Source: Liolophura sinensis | Taxonomy: Eukaryota > Mollusca > Polyplacophora > Chitonida > Chitonidae | Length of the DNA: 64,000 nt | Reading direction: 5' to 3' | Assembly: GCF_032854445.1 (NCBI RefSeq) | Contig: NC_088303.1 | Location: forward strand, 8,563,501-8,627,500 | Part shown: piece by piece, positions 49,881 through 64,000 of the stretch | Numbering within the stretch: the first letter of the stretch is position 1 | Layout: each line of letters starts with the position of its first letter | Notes under the pieces: model-generated | Database searches by the model: none | What the model was told of the DNA's origin: nothing | The model's input: the letters and a program-made list of their open reading frames with translations, nothing else | Made by a program: the position numbers and the translations under genes

Positions 49881-52800
49881 TACACAAACACTCACAACAT
49901 CGTTGGTAACGAGTCACGTCTAGGTAACAGGTGTTAGGTGTACTTGATGAACTGTTAATTCCTAAAACTTTCATCCAAACAGTTCTGCAGAAAAACGGGA
50001 GAGTAAAACAGAAGTAGAAAAAATGCTTAAATGGCGGTACTTGTGTGATACGTACAATTGTGACAATGTTAGGAATGTATCAAACCAGCGTAATGCGCAA
50101 AACTGTTCAAGTTAAGTTGATGATACCATACCAATCACGTCACTGGAAATGAATCCAAAACTTTGTAATGTTCAAATAGCTTGAGTATTGAACTTCAATT
50201 TCCGTGAAAGAAAAGATGTGGTGATCTTGCTTACTAGAGCTATCTAGAGTTATCGCCCTTGACTGAAGTCAAAATAAGTCCTGGATTGTCTTGCCTAACA
50301 TTATGGACATAAGATTTCTCTGTCTTCTATAATCGAAACCGAACATAAAACCCTCGTCACTGACTCTCACACGCAAGATCGTGTCTTCGCTTTGTTTCGT
50401 CCTTCTACCGAATGTAGCTATCGTTTCATTGTTCCGTTCCATCGTCGGATGGAACTATTGCACGATTACGATGGTGGCCTTAAGCAGCTTCCCTTTGTTA
50501 TTCTTACAGGACGTTTGTGTTCATTTTCCAAAAGTTAAGGTCATCGTAGTACCATCTTACTATCAATGGAACGATGATTCGCAGTATCGTTCCATCGCAT
50601 CGCAATATAGTGATATTGTTTCGTAGTAATATTTCATCGGCCTCAAAAGATTCCTCTACTTTCTCTTTCCAGTGCTGATACTTGTCTGTAGTCGAAAATT
50701 TTGTCCAATATACCCCTGAAGTCAGTCTCTCTCGTTTAAATGGTGCGTTTTTAGGAGAGCCCAGGGCATCAGTAAATGATGTAATGGTAAGTTTCGGAGT
50801 TAAAGTGGCATATGCTGGTTAAAGATTTATCTTTAAGGCGCATTTTATTTTTGTAACCTTGTTTGGAAATAGACAGATTTGAACACACTCAACATCTTTC
50901 GACATTACTGGTGTACAGGTGTATCATGGTGTATCAAAGCCCTAGAAAATGGCTGCAAAATTTTCCGAGTCTTACCTCAGGTGACGTCAAAATGAATTGT
51001 TAAGCGTAATGTTCATTGGTGTTTACCCGTTAATCAGTGAACGTATATATGAAATAGCGCGTACCGTGACTAGGCCTATTCAGCTCTAAGGACACATTAA
51101 ACGTTTTCATGTTTATTTCTTAATTTGCAGTTTTAGGATAAGTATGGACATATAATAGTATAACAGCTTAGGGGCATTAAACATAGCTTTTTAAAGTACA
51201 GTTTTCCTCCGCAGCAGTCAGTTTAAAATCCACAGGTGTATGATGCAACTGTTTACCAGGTGTATAACAACGATGAAAGTCCTTAAACGGAAGGCGATAA
51301 TATATGTTAACGTTCCTTGAGGATGTTATGACGTTTGTGGCCAACGTGAGACAGATGTGACACGATATCTAAAAGGCAGGCAGCCCCAAGTATTGTTTGT
51401 TTTCAGTTGAGTGAATACCGCTCACAATAGGCAGGGTGCTTAAAGACTCCGTGATTTAGTTTATAATCGATATACACGTTTGTGTAGATGTTTTGTGCTC
51501 GGTCTATGTTCAATGCTTGTACGCAAAACATTATATGGTTCTGTTTAATCGGCTCATGGTAAATTTAGCCACACAAGGGACACTCCGAGATTCCTGACAT
51601 ACTAGCATCGGCTCTATATCAGCCCATGATTCACTGCTTACTTAGGTGGGTGGACAGTTCCAAAATGACAAGTCCACGGTTGTGATTGTGTCCATATCTG
51701 CAAAACTAACAAACTGTAACGTTTAAAAGGCTTGAACTAGAATAACGTGCTAGCACAAAATTTTTTTGAAGAACCGAATAGCGAGAAACGTTATGGCACA
51801 TAATTCCGGTAAACCTTCATATCTAAATAACGTGATAGCACCATATTCGAGACAGCGTCTTACTGAAGCTAAGAGTTCAAATGGTGAACACGGTGCTAAA
51901 TTCTGTACGTATATCGGGTCATTTGAGATCTGAATGTCGGCGCTAGCGCGATATTCGTTATCATAGAGAAAGAAAATATGGTGCTTACTTTTATATTGCC
52001 TGCATGTTGTTCGAGTTTGGAATAACGAATGTTTTGCTAGCACCTTATTCGAAAAACGAATAACGAAAAACGAATCTGGTGTTAACTTCTGTAGGCTTTC
52101 GACCGCTTTCGTTACTGTGATCTTAATTTGATCAAGCTAGCAATGACCCACATCATCTACCTTGATTTAATGAGCCATATTAACTCTTCAAAGACCTGAA
52201 TTTCCTTTCATAAATATGTATGATACAGGGCCCAATCAGGTTCCACTTTACAAAGGTCGACAGGCAATTAAGATGTTGACACTGACAAAAGTTCAAAACA
52301 ACAGCATGAGATGTGGCTGTGGTGAGAAGTATGCGGCGTATAGAACAAATTTATTTCACACTAGACGTAGAACTGCTTATTGCTGTTGTAAGGCCATTGT
52401 TGACAGCTATTTTGGCTGCAGGCTACATAATTTCCGGAATGACCGGTGGAGCCTTATAGAATCTGTAGTTTTACGACTCAAGAAGGAAGCTCATAAGCCT
52501 TGTTGTATTTTTATACGTTTACTCACAATTTAAACTGCACATTAAGAAAGAAAAGCCAAGTGTTTCACATATCCTTTAACACCGGTAACACTAGAACTCT
52601 CCTACGTGAAGGTAAAAAGGTTCAAGCAACCACACTCTTCCGTCGTGGAGAAGAAATCCGCCCTTACCGTGAAACGAAGTCCATGTGATCAACGGTAGAG
52701 TGCAACAAGTAAGTCGAATAAATGGAGACAAATGAGGATCAGTAAGTAATTCGCACTGCAGACACCGATGGCCTCCATGTTAATATGGGTCAAACAGGCC

Positions 52801-53489
52801 TATTGTTTAGCCGTTCGAGGGAAATGCTCGACGTCAGTTAACGATCAGTGTGAAAACGTGGGCTACGCATCTCTATGGATTCAAGGACCGCCTCTTTTTG
52901 TACGACTACAGTTGATTGGCTTGGCCTGGGACCGCTTAACTTTACTCTTTCCTGTAGGCCTACACGCACATTTACAATCAAAGCACCACAGCCAATATGG
53001 GTTTGGGAAATTACCTGTAGGGCCTACATAGGTAATTTGAAGCGTAGGCTCCTCCTTACTCGGCCGGTAATGCTCACCATCGCCGTATGCATGGGCATAA
53101 GTCTACATGGGGGTGTTTAGTAATGTACTGATCAGTGGTATAACATGGGACTGAGTCGAGTCGCACACGGGAATTACCCGTTGTTGTCGGTAAAGATTAT
53201 CGGTACAGGCCAAAGGTGTGTTAAATGTAGACTGGACAATGACCTGTACTCTCCTCAGACGGAGGACGTGGCATTCGTTCGTGTTCTGTTGTCAGAGATC
53301 TACTTACGTAAAACATCTCCGTATATAGAATGCCAGAGTCACTCGGCCTGTTTGTCATAGTGGTTGTAGGGTTCAGTCTTAGATCTTAAAATTAGTAATC
53401 TTAGTATTTGGTGCAATTAGTATTATTCAACAAGAATAGGTTGGGGTAAATCAAAGAGATGAGACATAACTTCGGCATGAAATGAGTAA
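49881..53489. other. No recognisable gene
   Basis: There are several open frames (for example 51750-52043, 52216-52533, 52768-53360), but none shows a motif, splice context or family that I recognise. 51740-52080 holds a degenerate repeat around 'AATAACGTGATAGCACCATA'. 50395-50620 holds words related to the repeat at 33240-33860. Confidence 0.5.
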
Positions 53490-54588
53490 TTCTAATATCA
53501 CAGATACTGATGCCGGTGTCGAAGTGAATATGATGCCGCTACATGTAAATATATATCATTGATTGACCCAAACACCGACAGGTACGTACATTTAAAGAGA
53601 CATATATCCGTGCGTAGTTCGTCACATTAATGAACCGTATCACTGACAGGTATGTACATTGAAGGAGACATATATCCGTGCGTAGTTCATCACCTTAATG
53701 AACCGTATCACTGACAGGTATGTACATTTAAGGAGACAAATCTTCGTACGTAGTTCATCACCTTAATGAACCCTATCACCAACAGGTATGTACACATTTA
53801 AGGAGACAAATCTCCGTACGTAGTTCATCACCTTAATGAACCCTAACACCGACAGGTATGTACACGTTTAAGGAGGCAAATCTCCGTACGTAGTTCATCA
53901 CCTTAATGAACCCTATCACCGACAGGTAAGTACAAGGAGACGGAGATGAAATCAGGTCAAGTGCACCAGTCTTCAGGGGCCGACCTCGGGTGGAGTCCTC
54001 AACATCCATATCCACAACCACAATAAAAATAAAAAATATTCTAATATCACAGATGCTGATGCCGGTGTCGAAGTGAATATGATGCCGCTACATGTAAATA
54101 TATATCATTGATTGACCCAAACACCGACAGGTACGTACATTTAAAGAGACATATATCCGTGCGTAGTTCGTCACATTAATGAACCGTATCACTGACAGGT
54201 ATGTACATTGAAGGAGACATATATCCGTGCGTAGTTCATCACCTTAATGAACCGTATCACTGACAGGTATGTACATTTAAGGAGACAAATCTTCGTACGT
54301 AGTTCATCACCTTAATGAACCCTATCACCAACAGGTATGTACACATTTAAGGAGACAAATCTCCGTACGTAGTTCATCACCTTAATGAACCCTAACACCG
54401 ACAGGTATGTACACGTTTAAGGAGGCAAATCTCCGTACGTAGTTCATCACCTTAATGAACCCTATCACCGACAGGTAAGTACAAGGAGACGGAGATGAAA
54501 TCAGGTCAAGTGCACCAGTCGTCAGGGGCCGACCTCGGGTGGAGTCCTCAACATCCATATCCACAACCACAATAAAAATAAAGAATTT
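53490..54588 (+). repeat. 549 bp tandem duplication with internal ~60 bp repeat
   Basis: 53491-54039 and 54040-54588 are nearly identical. Each copy holds six units of about 60 bp carrying 'CACCGACAGGTATGTACA', 'TTTAAGGAGACAAATCTCCG' and 'GTAGTTCATCACCTTAATGA', and ends in 'CATATCCACAACCACAATAA'. The very low divergence between the two 549 bp copies shows a recent event. An open frame of 62 codons is present in both copies and looks fortuitous. Confidence 0.95.
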
Positions 54589-54973
54589 CCACCCGCTTAA
54601 TACCGTCGTATTAGGGTAATCCAGTCCCCACAGTCGTCCGAAGAAATGTAGACTGTAGTCACACGTGCCGTGGAAATGTCAGTACGCTCAAAAACTCTGG
54701 TCAAAACTTTCGTTTAATAAATTTCATACTACAGGGTCACTCGTTGGAGATCGTCTATGTACACAGGCATAGGGTACTTTTAACATTACAGGAGATGATG
54801 ACGTCAATTGTAATTATTATAATTTATTTAATTTTGTTTAAGACGTACCTGTGTACATGACTTTCCTGATTGTTGTGAACTCCAGTAAGTTGGATTGGTC
54901 GCGAGGAGCGTTCGTATGTTCGTATGTGAAAGTCATGTGATTCGTTCTGTAATTTCTATGGCAGGAGTGCGTC

Positions 54974-57965
<2,992 letters not shown>

Positions 57966-57989
57966 CATTTGTGTTATACATGTAACTAA

Positions 57990-58415
57990 AACGTGTAATA
58001 TGTCATGCGCTTGAACTGTATAAGCTGAAGAACAGTGTACCTACATGTACATACGATAATCACGAATAATGAACACAGTTCAACATGTGAACATCTGTGA
58101 TATAACGGAAATATGATATGATTGTCATGTGTTGGGTGTTCCATACATGATAACCATGAACCATCCTTTTTTGTTTCAGATGTGAACATCTGTGATATAA
58201 CGGAAATATGATATGATTGTCATGCGATTTAACTTTTTGTAAGCTGACGAACAGTGAACGTGCATACGATAATCACGAATCATAAACAGTTATACTTTCA
58301 AATTTGAATTTGTGACAACAACAAAAAATGATGCGATTGTCATGCAATTGAACATTTTTTAAGTTGAGGAACGATATAAGCATGCACGTTAATCATGAAC
58401 CATGAACAGTTACAG
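57990..58415 (+). repeat. Degenerate ~170 bp tandem repeat, 3 copies
   Basis: 'GTCATGCG' or 'GTCATGCA', 'AAGCTGA(A/C)GAACAGTG', 'CATACGATAATCACGAAT' and 'CATCTGTGATATAACGGAAA' recur in order downstream of SULT copy 2. The copies are diverged and partly nested (a 95 base shift between 58091 and 58186). Confidence 0.8.
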
Positions 58416-58439
58416 TTTAAGTACTACTCAGTTCAAATT

Positions 58440-58800
58440 TAGATCGTGTTCACACTTCTGGGTTAAAATCGTGCTCACGCTACTCAGTTGAGACTGCGTT
58501 CACGCAACTCGGTTGAAATCATGTTCACGCTACTCGGTGGTAATCATGTTTCACGCTACTCGGCTGAGATTATGTTCACGCTATTCGGTTTAGATCGTGT
58601 TCACGCTGCTCTGTTGAGATCGTGTTCACGGTATTCGGCATGTACACGCTACTCCGTTGAGATCATTGTTCACGCTACTGAGTTGAGATTGTTCACGCTA
58701 CTCGGTTGAGATCATTGTCTACGCTACTTGGCTGAGATTATGGTCCTACGCTACTCGTTTGAGATTATGTTCACGCTGCTCGGTTGGGATCGTGATCACA
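58440..58800 (+). repeat. ~25 bp minisatellite 'GAGATCGTGTTCACGCTACT'
   Basis: About 14 units of the type 'CGGTTGAGATCATGTTCACG' plus 'CTACT', with 1-3 base length differences between units, which breaks any reading frame. Confidence 0.92.
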
Positions 58801-59435
58801 TAAATAAATAAACACAAGGTAATAGAGGCTCATGCCCACCCACATTAAAAACTTAGGTGGTCAGTGGAGAACAAGATGGTTCTTCTGCCTGACTCGGTGC
58901 TGCTGAGTTATCTGGTTTTAACCAAGACAAAGGAATCCACGGGATATAAATTCGCCATGAAAACCTAGTTTTATTACAAGTAGTGAAAGAACATTAATAT
59001 TAAAGTGGTGTACAATGTTGCAGACATTTGGAAACGTGGAATAATTGGTTCAGTTCATTCGAAATGCGTGTCATGCTTAAGTGTGATTCTCTCCAAACAG
59101 GCGCCGAAAACTCGTAGTAGTGACACGAAGAAAGCATGTATACATGTGTATCTATTTATTGGGGACCACTTTCTGTTACACCATCCACTCACTGTCACAT
59201 CACATGGGTTATTACCAAACCTAAGCCCCGTAAAATCTAGTTTATTTTGTAAATTATTCTAATATTTTAAATCTTGGTCTGAAATTTTCCAAATTAACAG
59301 TTATGTATTGTTTATTTTCTCTGGCGACAACAAGTGGCAACAGCTCGTACCCCACGGGACTTCACCCCTTTGAAACTTCCGTTAATGGCGATGCATCTTT
59401 GGTGGCTATTTGGCTGATCTGTAAAGGAAATCGCT
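58801..59435. other. No recognisable gene
   Basis: Nothing recognised. AATAAA at about 58803 could serve SULT copy 2 but lies more than 800 bases past its stop. Confidence 0.4.
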
Positions 59436-59640
59436 ACTGATTTATTTTTTTATTTCATTGGTAAAGAACATTTCAAGAATATTTCACTTACAGGACGACG
59501 ACCAGCATTATGGTCGGAGGAAACCGGACAGGGCCCGGGGGAAACCCACGACCACTCACAGGTTGCTGCATACCTTCCCATGTACAGCTGGAGAAGAATC
59601 CAGTATGCATGAGCTAGACTTGAACATGGCATAATATTTG
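59436..59640 (+). mobile_element. SINE copy
   Basis: Plus-strand copy: 'AAGAATATTTCACTTACAGG', 'GACGACCAGCATTATGGTCG', 'GGGGGAAACCCACGACCACT', 'CAGTATGCATGAGCTAGACT'. Confidence 0.88.
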
Positions 59641-61172
59641 CCCTACTTAAATCGTAATAAGGTTTGATTTCTGTGCGCAAGTTAGGATTCCCATTTTTCA
59701 ATACATACTCATTTTCTCGCTAGTTGTATCATAGGCTGATGCAAATTTGGCTATGTGTAACTTTGTGCACTGAATCCAAATACGGTTACAGTTTTTACCG
59801 TAAGTTTCAACATTTAAAGGGAGGCAATAAACAAAAATAGAAAATTACAGAACTCTTAGACACAAGTTTTATGTATGGTACATATCCCAACACTGTAAAA
59901 TGCATCGCGTTCAGTTTACTTCCGGATATCCGCCATTTTGAATAGATCACATCTCGCCTTTCTTTGGTGGATGATTTTTGAATTCTGGAAACTGGGACTG
60001 GAAAAGTCTGGACCTGCAAGCCCCTTCCCATTTCCTTAACATAGGATCATAGGTTCAGAGTAGCATACTGTCATGAAAGAAATTTGTAACAATGCCTCCT
60101 TTTTGTCGGCTTCTGGGCTATCAGCAGTAAATCAAAAGGTACAATAATTTGAAAACAATGTGTTCTTCTTTTCACCGGTTTCAGTACTAGGTCCATTATA
60201 CGTTGCCTAACAGCTAGCGGTCTTAGGTTCAAGTCTAGTTCATCTCTATTCATTCTTACTTTTTGTTTTTCTCCTAATCTCATTCTCATGAACAAAATAT
60301 ATGCGCCAGGCTGATAGAAACGGCAACACTAACAGTGTGGACCTCGACAACGCTTTTGGATGACAGATTTAATTGAAATCTCTCCTGGATAAAGGCGATA
60401 CAGTGTTCGAAATCAATCGTGAGAGAATGATTTTTAATGCAGGTCAACGTCTCCTCAGCCTGCTGACAGAGACGGAGAATGTTATTTCGATCTGAGATTA
60501 AGATAGTCTCTTAATCCCAGTTTCGATGAAATGTATTTCTGAGCATGATCACTACAGAATTTTAAACTCGAAGCGTATAGTACATGTGTTAGCTTACTTA
60601 TCGATATGCTAGTAAAATACAACGCTTTTAATGTGGTAAGACGGGACTCAAATCAAGCTCCAGTGACCTAAGTCAAACAGAAACTGTATTTATTCCGGAC
60701 TTCCACCAAGCTCAACTAACTTTAAAGAAGTTCTTTCTTGGATATTCTTAGTATATGTTTGGTATTGTGTTTCTGTCAGTGTTTAGCGTCGTTTGAGCAT
60801 TATTCCCGTTAGATGTCGATGGCACTACCTTCGTAATTGAACGGATATGTTACAAAGTGCATGGAAATATACCTGTATAGTGTTGCTTCACTGGTATCAC
60901 ATGCTGAAGACACCAAAAACTGGTGCATGGGTCTAGCGGGTCTTGAACTCCATTGATAGGCAATTTTACACACGACCCGAATCGGAATGGAACCAGGGTT
61001 TCTCATTCCAAAGGCCGTGTGTATGGTCATTTTGTATTTTTTGTGGACTGTTTTGTTAGAAAACATATTTTGCTTTTAAAGTACATGATAGTAAATATTT
61101 CACACTACAATGTTCCTCCACCACACGAAATATAAAAATTGATTGCAAATGTATTAAGAAGGTTAAACATAC
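59641..61172. other. No recognisable exon; repeat words only
   Basis: 'GCGGTCTTAGGTTCAAGTCT' near 60220 resembles a tRNA T-arm and probably belongs to a SINE-type repeat. Further 3' exons of the minus-strand PCSK9-like gene should lie here if the gene continues, but I could not identify one. Confidence 0.4.
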
Positions 61173-62310
61173 GTGTGATGTAGCTGCCACCAGTTTCGCC
61201 AAACTCTGAGTACACGCTACAACCCATCATCATAAAACCGGAAGGACACTCGGTCGAGACATGCGCACTTTGATACACCTCGCTCCTGACTGAATATTTC
61301 ACCATGCATTCCAGTTTCGGTGCGGTGCAGCACGCCGCAGAAGCTTGAACACCTGTGCCAATTAAACCGTACTTGGGGACAAGATGGAAGCATGTTTAAA
61401 ATAAAATATCAAGTGTTAAAAAAGAAAACTTAACACAAGAAATAAGTTCCATTTACTGACAAGGGATTCTGACAAAACACTCTATTAAGCACATTCACGT
61501 CCAGCTCATTAAATCTGATATAGCGAGTTCGCATATGGCACTCTTGTTGGCAAACACGTAGGAAACGCCTTTTGTTTCGTTTCATAAAGTAACAAATCAT
61601 TTAGGTCAAATGATTAAGTAACACACATATTGTGTGCCTTTGTGGAAAGGTTTTCCAGCAACCTGCGAATGGTCGTGGGTTTCCCCTAGGTTCTGCCCGC
61701 TTTCCTCTCACCATAGTGCTTGCCGTCAAATAAGAATATTCTTTAGTACAACACCAATCAAATAAATAAATGAATAAATAAATAATACTGTGTCTCACTA
61801 TCAGGGCTTGCTCGATAAACAGGTCATGCCGTCAGTGAATAAAATTCCCTTATTTTCTGATGAATGAAAATAGCCACAGTATGTATGCTTGATGTTAATG
61901 TACTTAAGAATTTTTCATTCAGATGACTACAAGGAGTCATTAGGTGTATATACACTGTGTCTTCTTGTGGCATGCCGAGTCCATTCCGCCAAATTGCTGC
62001 CGTTACTGAAGTATCATGAAGAAGACACCGTGCATGTCATCATACATGACACCCCATTCTGCGACATTATACTGACGCCGGGTCAACCTTTCATTTTTCC
62101 TTTCTCTAACTTCTCAGCGCTAAGCGCCAAGCGAGACCATTTCTAGGGTCTTTGGTATTGCCCGACTTCGAGGCGCACGCTCTAACGATTAAGACACCAA
62201 AGCGGCCCAAAATAACCATAGTCTCTTTGTGCTTATGATCTTATCCCACTCTAAAATACACCTTAAATACAGCTTACCGCCTAGAGTGCCGTCGTTCTGA
62301 GCCACACAGC
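61173..62310 (-). CDS. Two exons of a PCSK9-like cysteine-rich C-terminal module (partial)
   Basis: The exon at 62310-62278 (33 bases) follows a 'CCCCCACAG' acceptor and has a GTAAGC donor. The exon at 61352-61173 (180 bases) follows 'GGCACAG' and has a GTATGT donor. Both are bounded by phase-1 introns and join in frame. They read CVAQNDGTLG-G-VQASAACCTAPKLEC, then a spacer, then STECPSGFMMMGCSVYSEFG and GGSYI. The order C...(A)CC...APxLEC(M/K)VK...C...G(x)x(M/L)xGCS follows the Cys/His-rich repeats at the C-terminus of PCSK9-type proprotein convertases, an extracellular region that binds partner proteins and is not catalytic. No protease domain is in the window. The rest would lie beyond the right edge, behind the transposon, or the module belongs to another secreted protein with the same domain. 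Confidence 0.55.
61640..61790 (-). mobile_element. SINE copy, partial
   Basis: Minus-strand copy: 'CCAGCAACCTGCGAATGGTC', 'GTGGGTTTCCCCTAGGTTCT', 'AACACCAATCAAATAAATAA'. It lies in the intron between the two PCSK9-like exons. Confidence 0.88.
61905..62205 (+). mobile_element. Second SINE-type repeat, copy 2
   Basis: Longer copy of the repeat at 38966-39205. It includes 'GTCATTAGGTGTATATACAC', 'GCATGCCGAGTCCATTCCGC', 'GACATTATACTGACGCCGGG', 'TCTCAGCGCTAAGCGCCAAG' and 'CGAGGCGCACGCTCTAACGA'. The end carries a tRNA-like word ('ACGCTCTAACGATTAAGACA'). Confidence 0.7.
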
Positions 62311-62319
62311 CTGTGGGGG

Positions 62320-62550
62320 AGGGAAATGAACCATCCATATCTCTGTAGTATGTGTACGACGTACATCCTGATGAAAACCAATACATATCTCTGTAGTGTG
62401 TGTGTGTTGGACGTGCATTCTAATGACAACCAAAGCATATCTCTGTAGTATGTATAGGACGTGCACCCTAATTAAAAACAATCCATATCTCGTTAGTACA
62501 TGTCGGACGTGCAACCTAAAGGAAAAACAATCTATATCTCTGTAATAAAC
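62320..62550 (+). repeat. ~50 bp tandem repeat, 5 copies
   Basis: 'CATATCTCTGTAGTATGTGT' or variants occur near 62335, 62384, 62436, 62484 and 62532, each followed by 'GGACGTGCA(C/A/T)CCTAAT'. The repeat sits between the 33-base exon and the Tc1-like element. Confidence 0.9.
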
Positions 62551-64000
62551 TGACGGCCAAAAGAAACTTTACAAAGAGTTCAAATCAATTTATTTTGCCA
62601 AAGCAAAACACAGGATGACTGAAGTTTAATATGTTGAAAAGACCAATGACTTAAGATATTGAAAGTCTTGAATAAGAACGGACAGAGCAGGCCTCAAATC
62701 ATTTTACAAATTAACAAACAGAGTAGGGGTAGAAAAATAGCCATTCCATCTTGGTTAACAATGGGCAGAGTATACAAAAAGTTGATTTTTATCAATACAA
62801 AAACTCTCCGACGCATAGAAAAAGTCAGTCGTTTGACGAGGTGACGTGGGATTCGTTGCCATTCATCTTGGAGACCGAACGCCAGTTCTCGTCGGTTGGC
62901 TGCAAAGTGTGGCCGTTGTCTTATTCGACGACCCATGATATCCCAAAGATGTTCTATGGGGGACATATCTGGGGAACGTGCAGGCCACGGCAAGACGTTG
63001 ACGTCTTTGGCGTCCAGGAAGTTCTGCACAACTCGAGCTGTATGGGGTCTGGCGTTGTCATGCTGGTACAGGACACCACTTGCCTGCTGTTGAAGGAATG
63101 GCAGGACATATCGTTCTATCGGGGACATATCTGGGGAACGTGCAGGCCACGGCAAGACGTTGACGTCTTTGGCGTCCAGGAAGTTCTGCACAACTCGAGC
63201 TGTATGGGGTCTGGCGTTGTCATGCTGGTACAGGATACCACGTGCCTGCTGTTGAAGGAATGGCAGGACAACAGGGCGTAGAATTTTATCCACGTAACGT
63301 TGAGCTGTTCCCGTAGATGATGACCAGTGGTGTCCGTTCCTCTCCACAAATCCCACTACACACCATCACGCTGCCGCCACCAAACGGTACCACCTCCTGG
63401 ACGCATCTTCGACCTTAAACTGGCTGTCTGCCATCGGCTCGAAAAAGGCAGAAGCGGCTTTCATCCGTGAAAACAACACGTTGGCAATGACGTCGCTGCC
63501 AACGGCGTACAATTCGAGCCCATCGCATCCTCTGGCGACGATGTTCGGCTGTCAACAACTGCCCTCTGAATGGTCGAATAGGCCCTAATTCCGTGAGCCA
63601 TGTGTCGCCTGGACACGGTCTGCCGACTGACCCCGTGACCTAAGGCATTGATTGACAATGATGTCACTGTCACGCGGTTCCTCAGGTATAAGGTGCGCAG
63701 GTACCGGTCTTCTCTGGGCGTAGTTACCCTAGGACTGTCTGTTCTTGGCCTGTCGAATGTCTGCCCTGGGTGTCTGTAACGTTGCATCAAGTTTGACACA
63801 GTTACATGAGAGCAGGCGAAGGTCCTAGCAATGTGCGGATGGGTGGTTCCCATGGATACCATACCCAGGGACCTCTCGCGTTGTTCTGGAGTCAAGCGAG
63901 GCATTACTGTGATGGTTTTTAGTCAGTGTGCAAATCCAGCACACTGTGTGTAACGGTTTTAACGTATCCATGGGTCACGTGATTTTTCAACTTTCTTCTT
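62551..64000 (-). mobile_element. Tc1-like DNA transposon, truncated by the window edge
   Basis: The left end near 62560 reads 'GACGGCCAAAAGAAACTTTA'. The last bases of the window, read on the minus strand, are 'AAGAAGAAAGTTGAAAAATC', which resemble the inner part of the left end. The right terminal repeat therefore probably continues past 64000. The body carries a broken transposase on the minus strand. Target duplications cannot be read because the right end is missing. Confidence 0.7.
62760..63904 (-). pseudogene. Tc1-like transposase, broken, with internal 54-residue duplication
   Basis: The start at 63904 gives 'MPRLTPEQRERSLGMVSMG' and two helix-turn-helix parts, in frame to about 63540. 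The frame then shifts. The first catalytic motif is still visible as 'VFTDESRFCLF' (63440-63474), followed by a stop. From 63356 on, a second open frame holds 'YQHDNARPHTARVVQNF' and 'PWPARSPDMSPIEHLWD' (second D and final E of the DDE triad). This part is doubled by a direct 162 bp tandem duplication (units near 62960-63121 and 63122-63283), so the second D and the E occur twice. With a frameshift, a stop and the duplication the protein cannot be active. Confidence 0.85.

Noticed and set aside
52216-53360. Series of short plus-strand open frames
   Set aside because: I looked for zinc-finger, transposase or exon patterns because of clustered Cys and Arg, but found no consistent motif or splice sites.
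60809-61066. Possible further exon of the PCSK9-like gene
   Set aside because: A GTATAT donor candidate exists, but the translated frames lack the expected Cys pattern, and the flanking sequence looks like a dispersed tRNA-like repeat.

Overview
This is animal nuclear DNA, most probably from a mollusc or a close lophotrochozoan relative. The reasons are split genes with GT-AG introns, AATAAA polyadenylation signals, a very high load of tandem repeats, and about twenty copies of a tRNA-type SINE with an (AAAT)n tail. Its body carries recurring words such as 'CAGCATTATGGTGGGAGGAA' and 'CCCACGACCATCCGCAGGTT', which I associate with molluscan genomes. There is no sign of operons, bacterial genes or CRISPR. 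Only about 5 kb of the 64 kb is convincingly coding.

Layout. (1) 1-20 kb: a tandem family of very small genes for secreted four-cysteine peptides (copies near 3.8-6.1, 14.9-16.1 and 19.3 kb). They sit in a duplicated block that is interrupted by SINEs and by a 2.5 kb satellite with a two-level higher-order structure (7.4-9.9 kb). (2) 20-26 kb: minisatellites, including a G-rich array, and a 520 bp foldback element with a 10 bp target duplication, nested in an older repeat. (3) 26.7-41.1 kb: two inverted GT11 (alpha-1,2-fucosyltransferase-like) genes that share a 154-base identical tract. Between them lies a complete five-exon cytosolic sulfotransferase gene and a decayed sulfotransferase copy. 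(4) 41-54 kb: repeat-rich DNA with a 148 bp satellite, a broken Ty3/Gypsy pol remnant, 21 bp and 15 bp minisatellites, and a 549 bp tandem duplication. (5) 55-58 kb: a second complete five-exon sulfotransferase with exactly the same exon lengths as the first. (6) 59-64 kb: two exons on the minus strand that resemble the cysteine-rich C-terminal modules of PCSK9-type proprotein convertases, then a decayed Tc1-like transposon that runs off the window edge.

How the genes relate. The window looks like three small local gene families that grow by duplication and are remodelled by repeats. The sulfotransferases (cytosolic, PAPS-dependent) and fucosyltransferases (Golgi, GDP-fucose-dependent) use different substrates. 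Their interleaving shows shared local duplication history rather than a proven shared pathway. The most interesting unexplained item is the four-cysteine peptide family: a conserved signal exon, a phase-1 intron and a divergent mature exon, which is the layout of fast-evolving defence or venom-type peptides, although the function is unknown.
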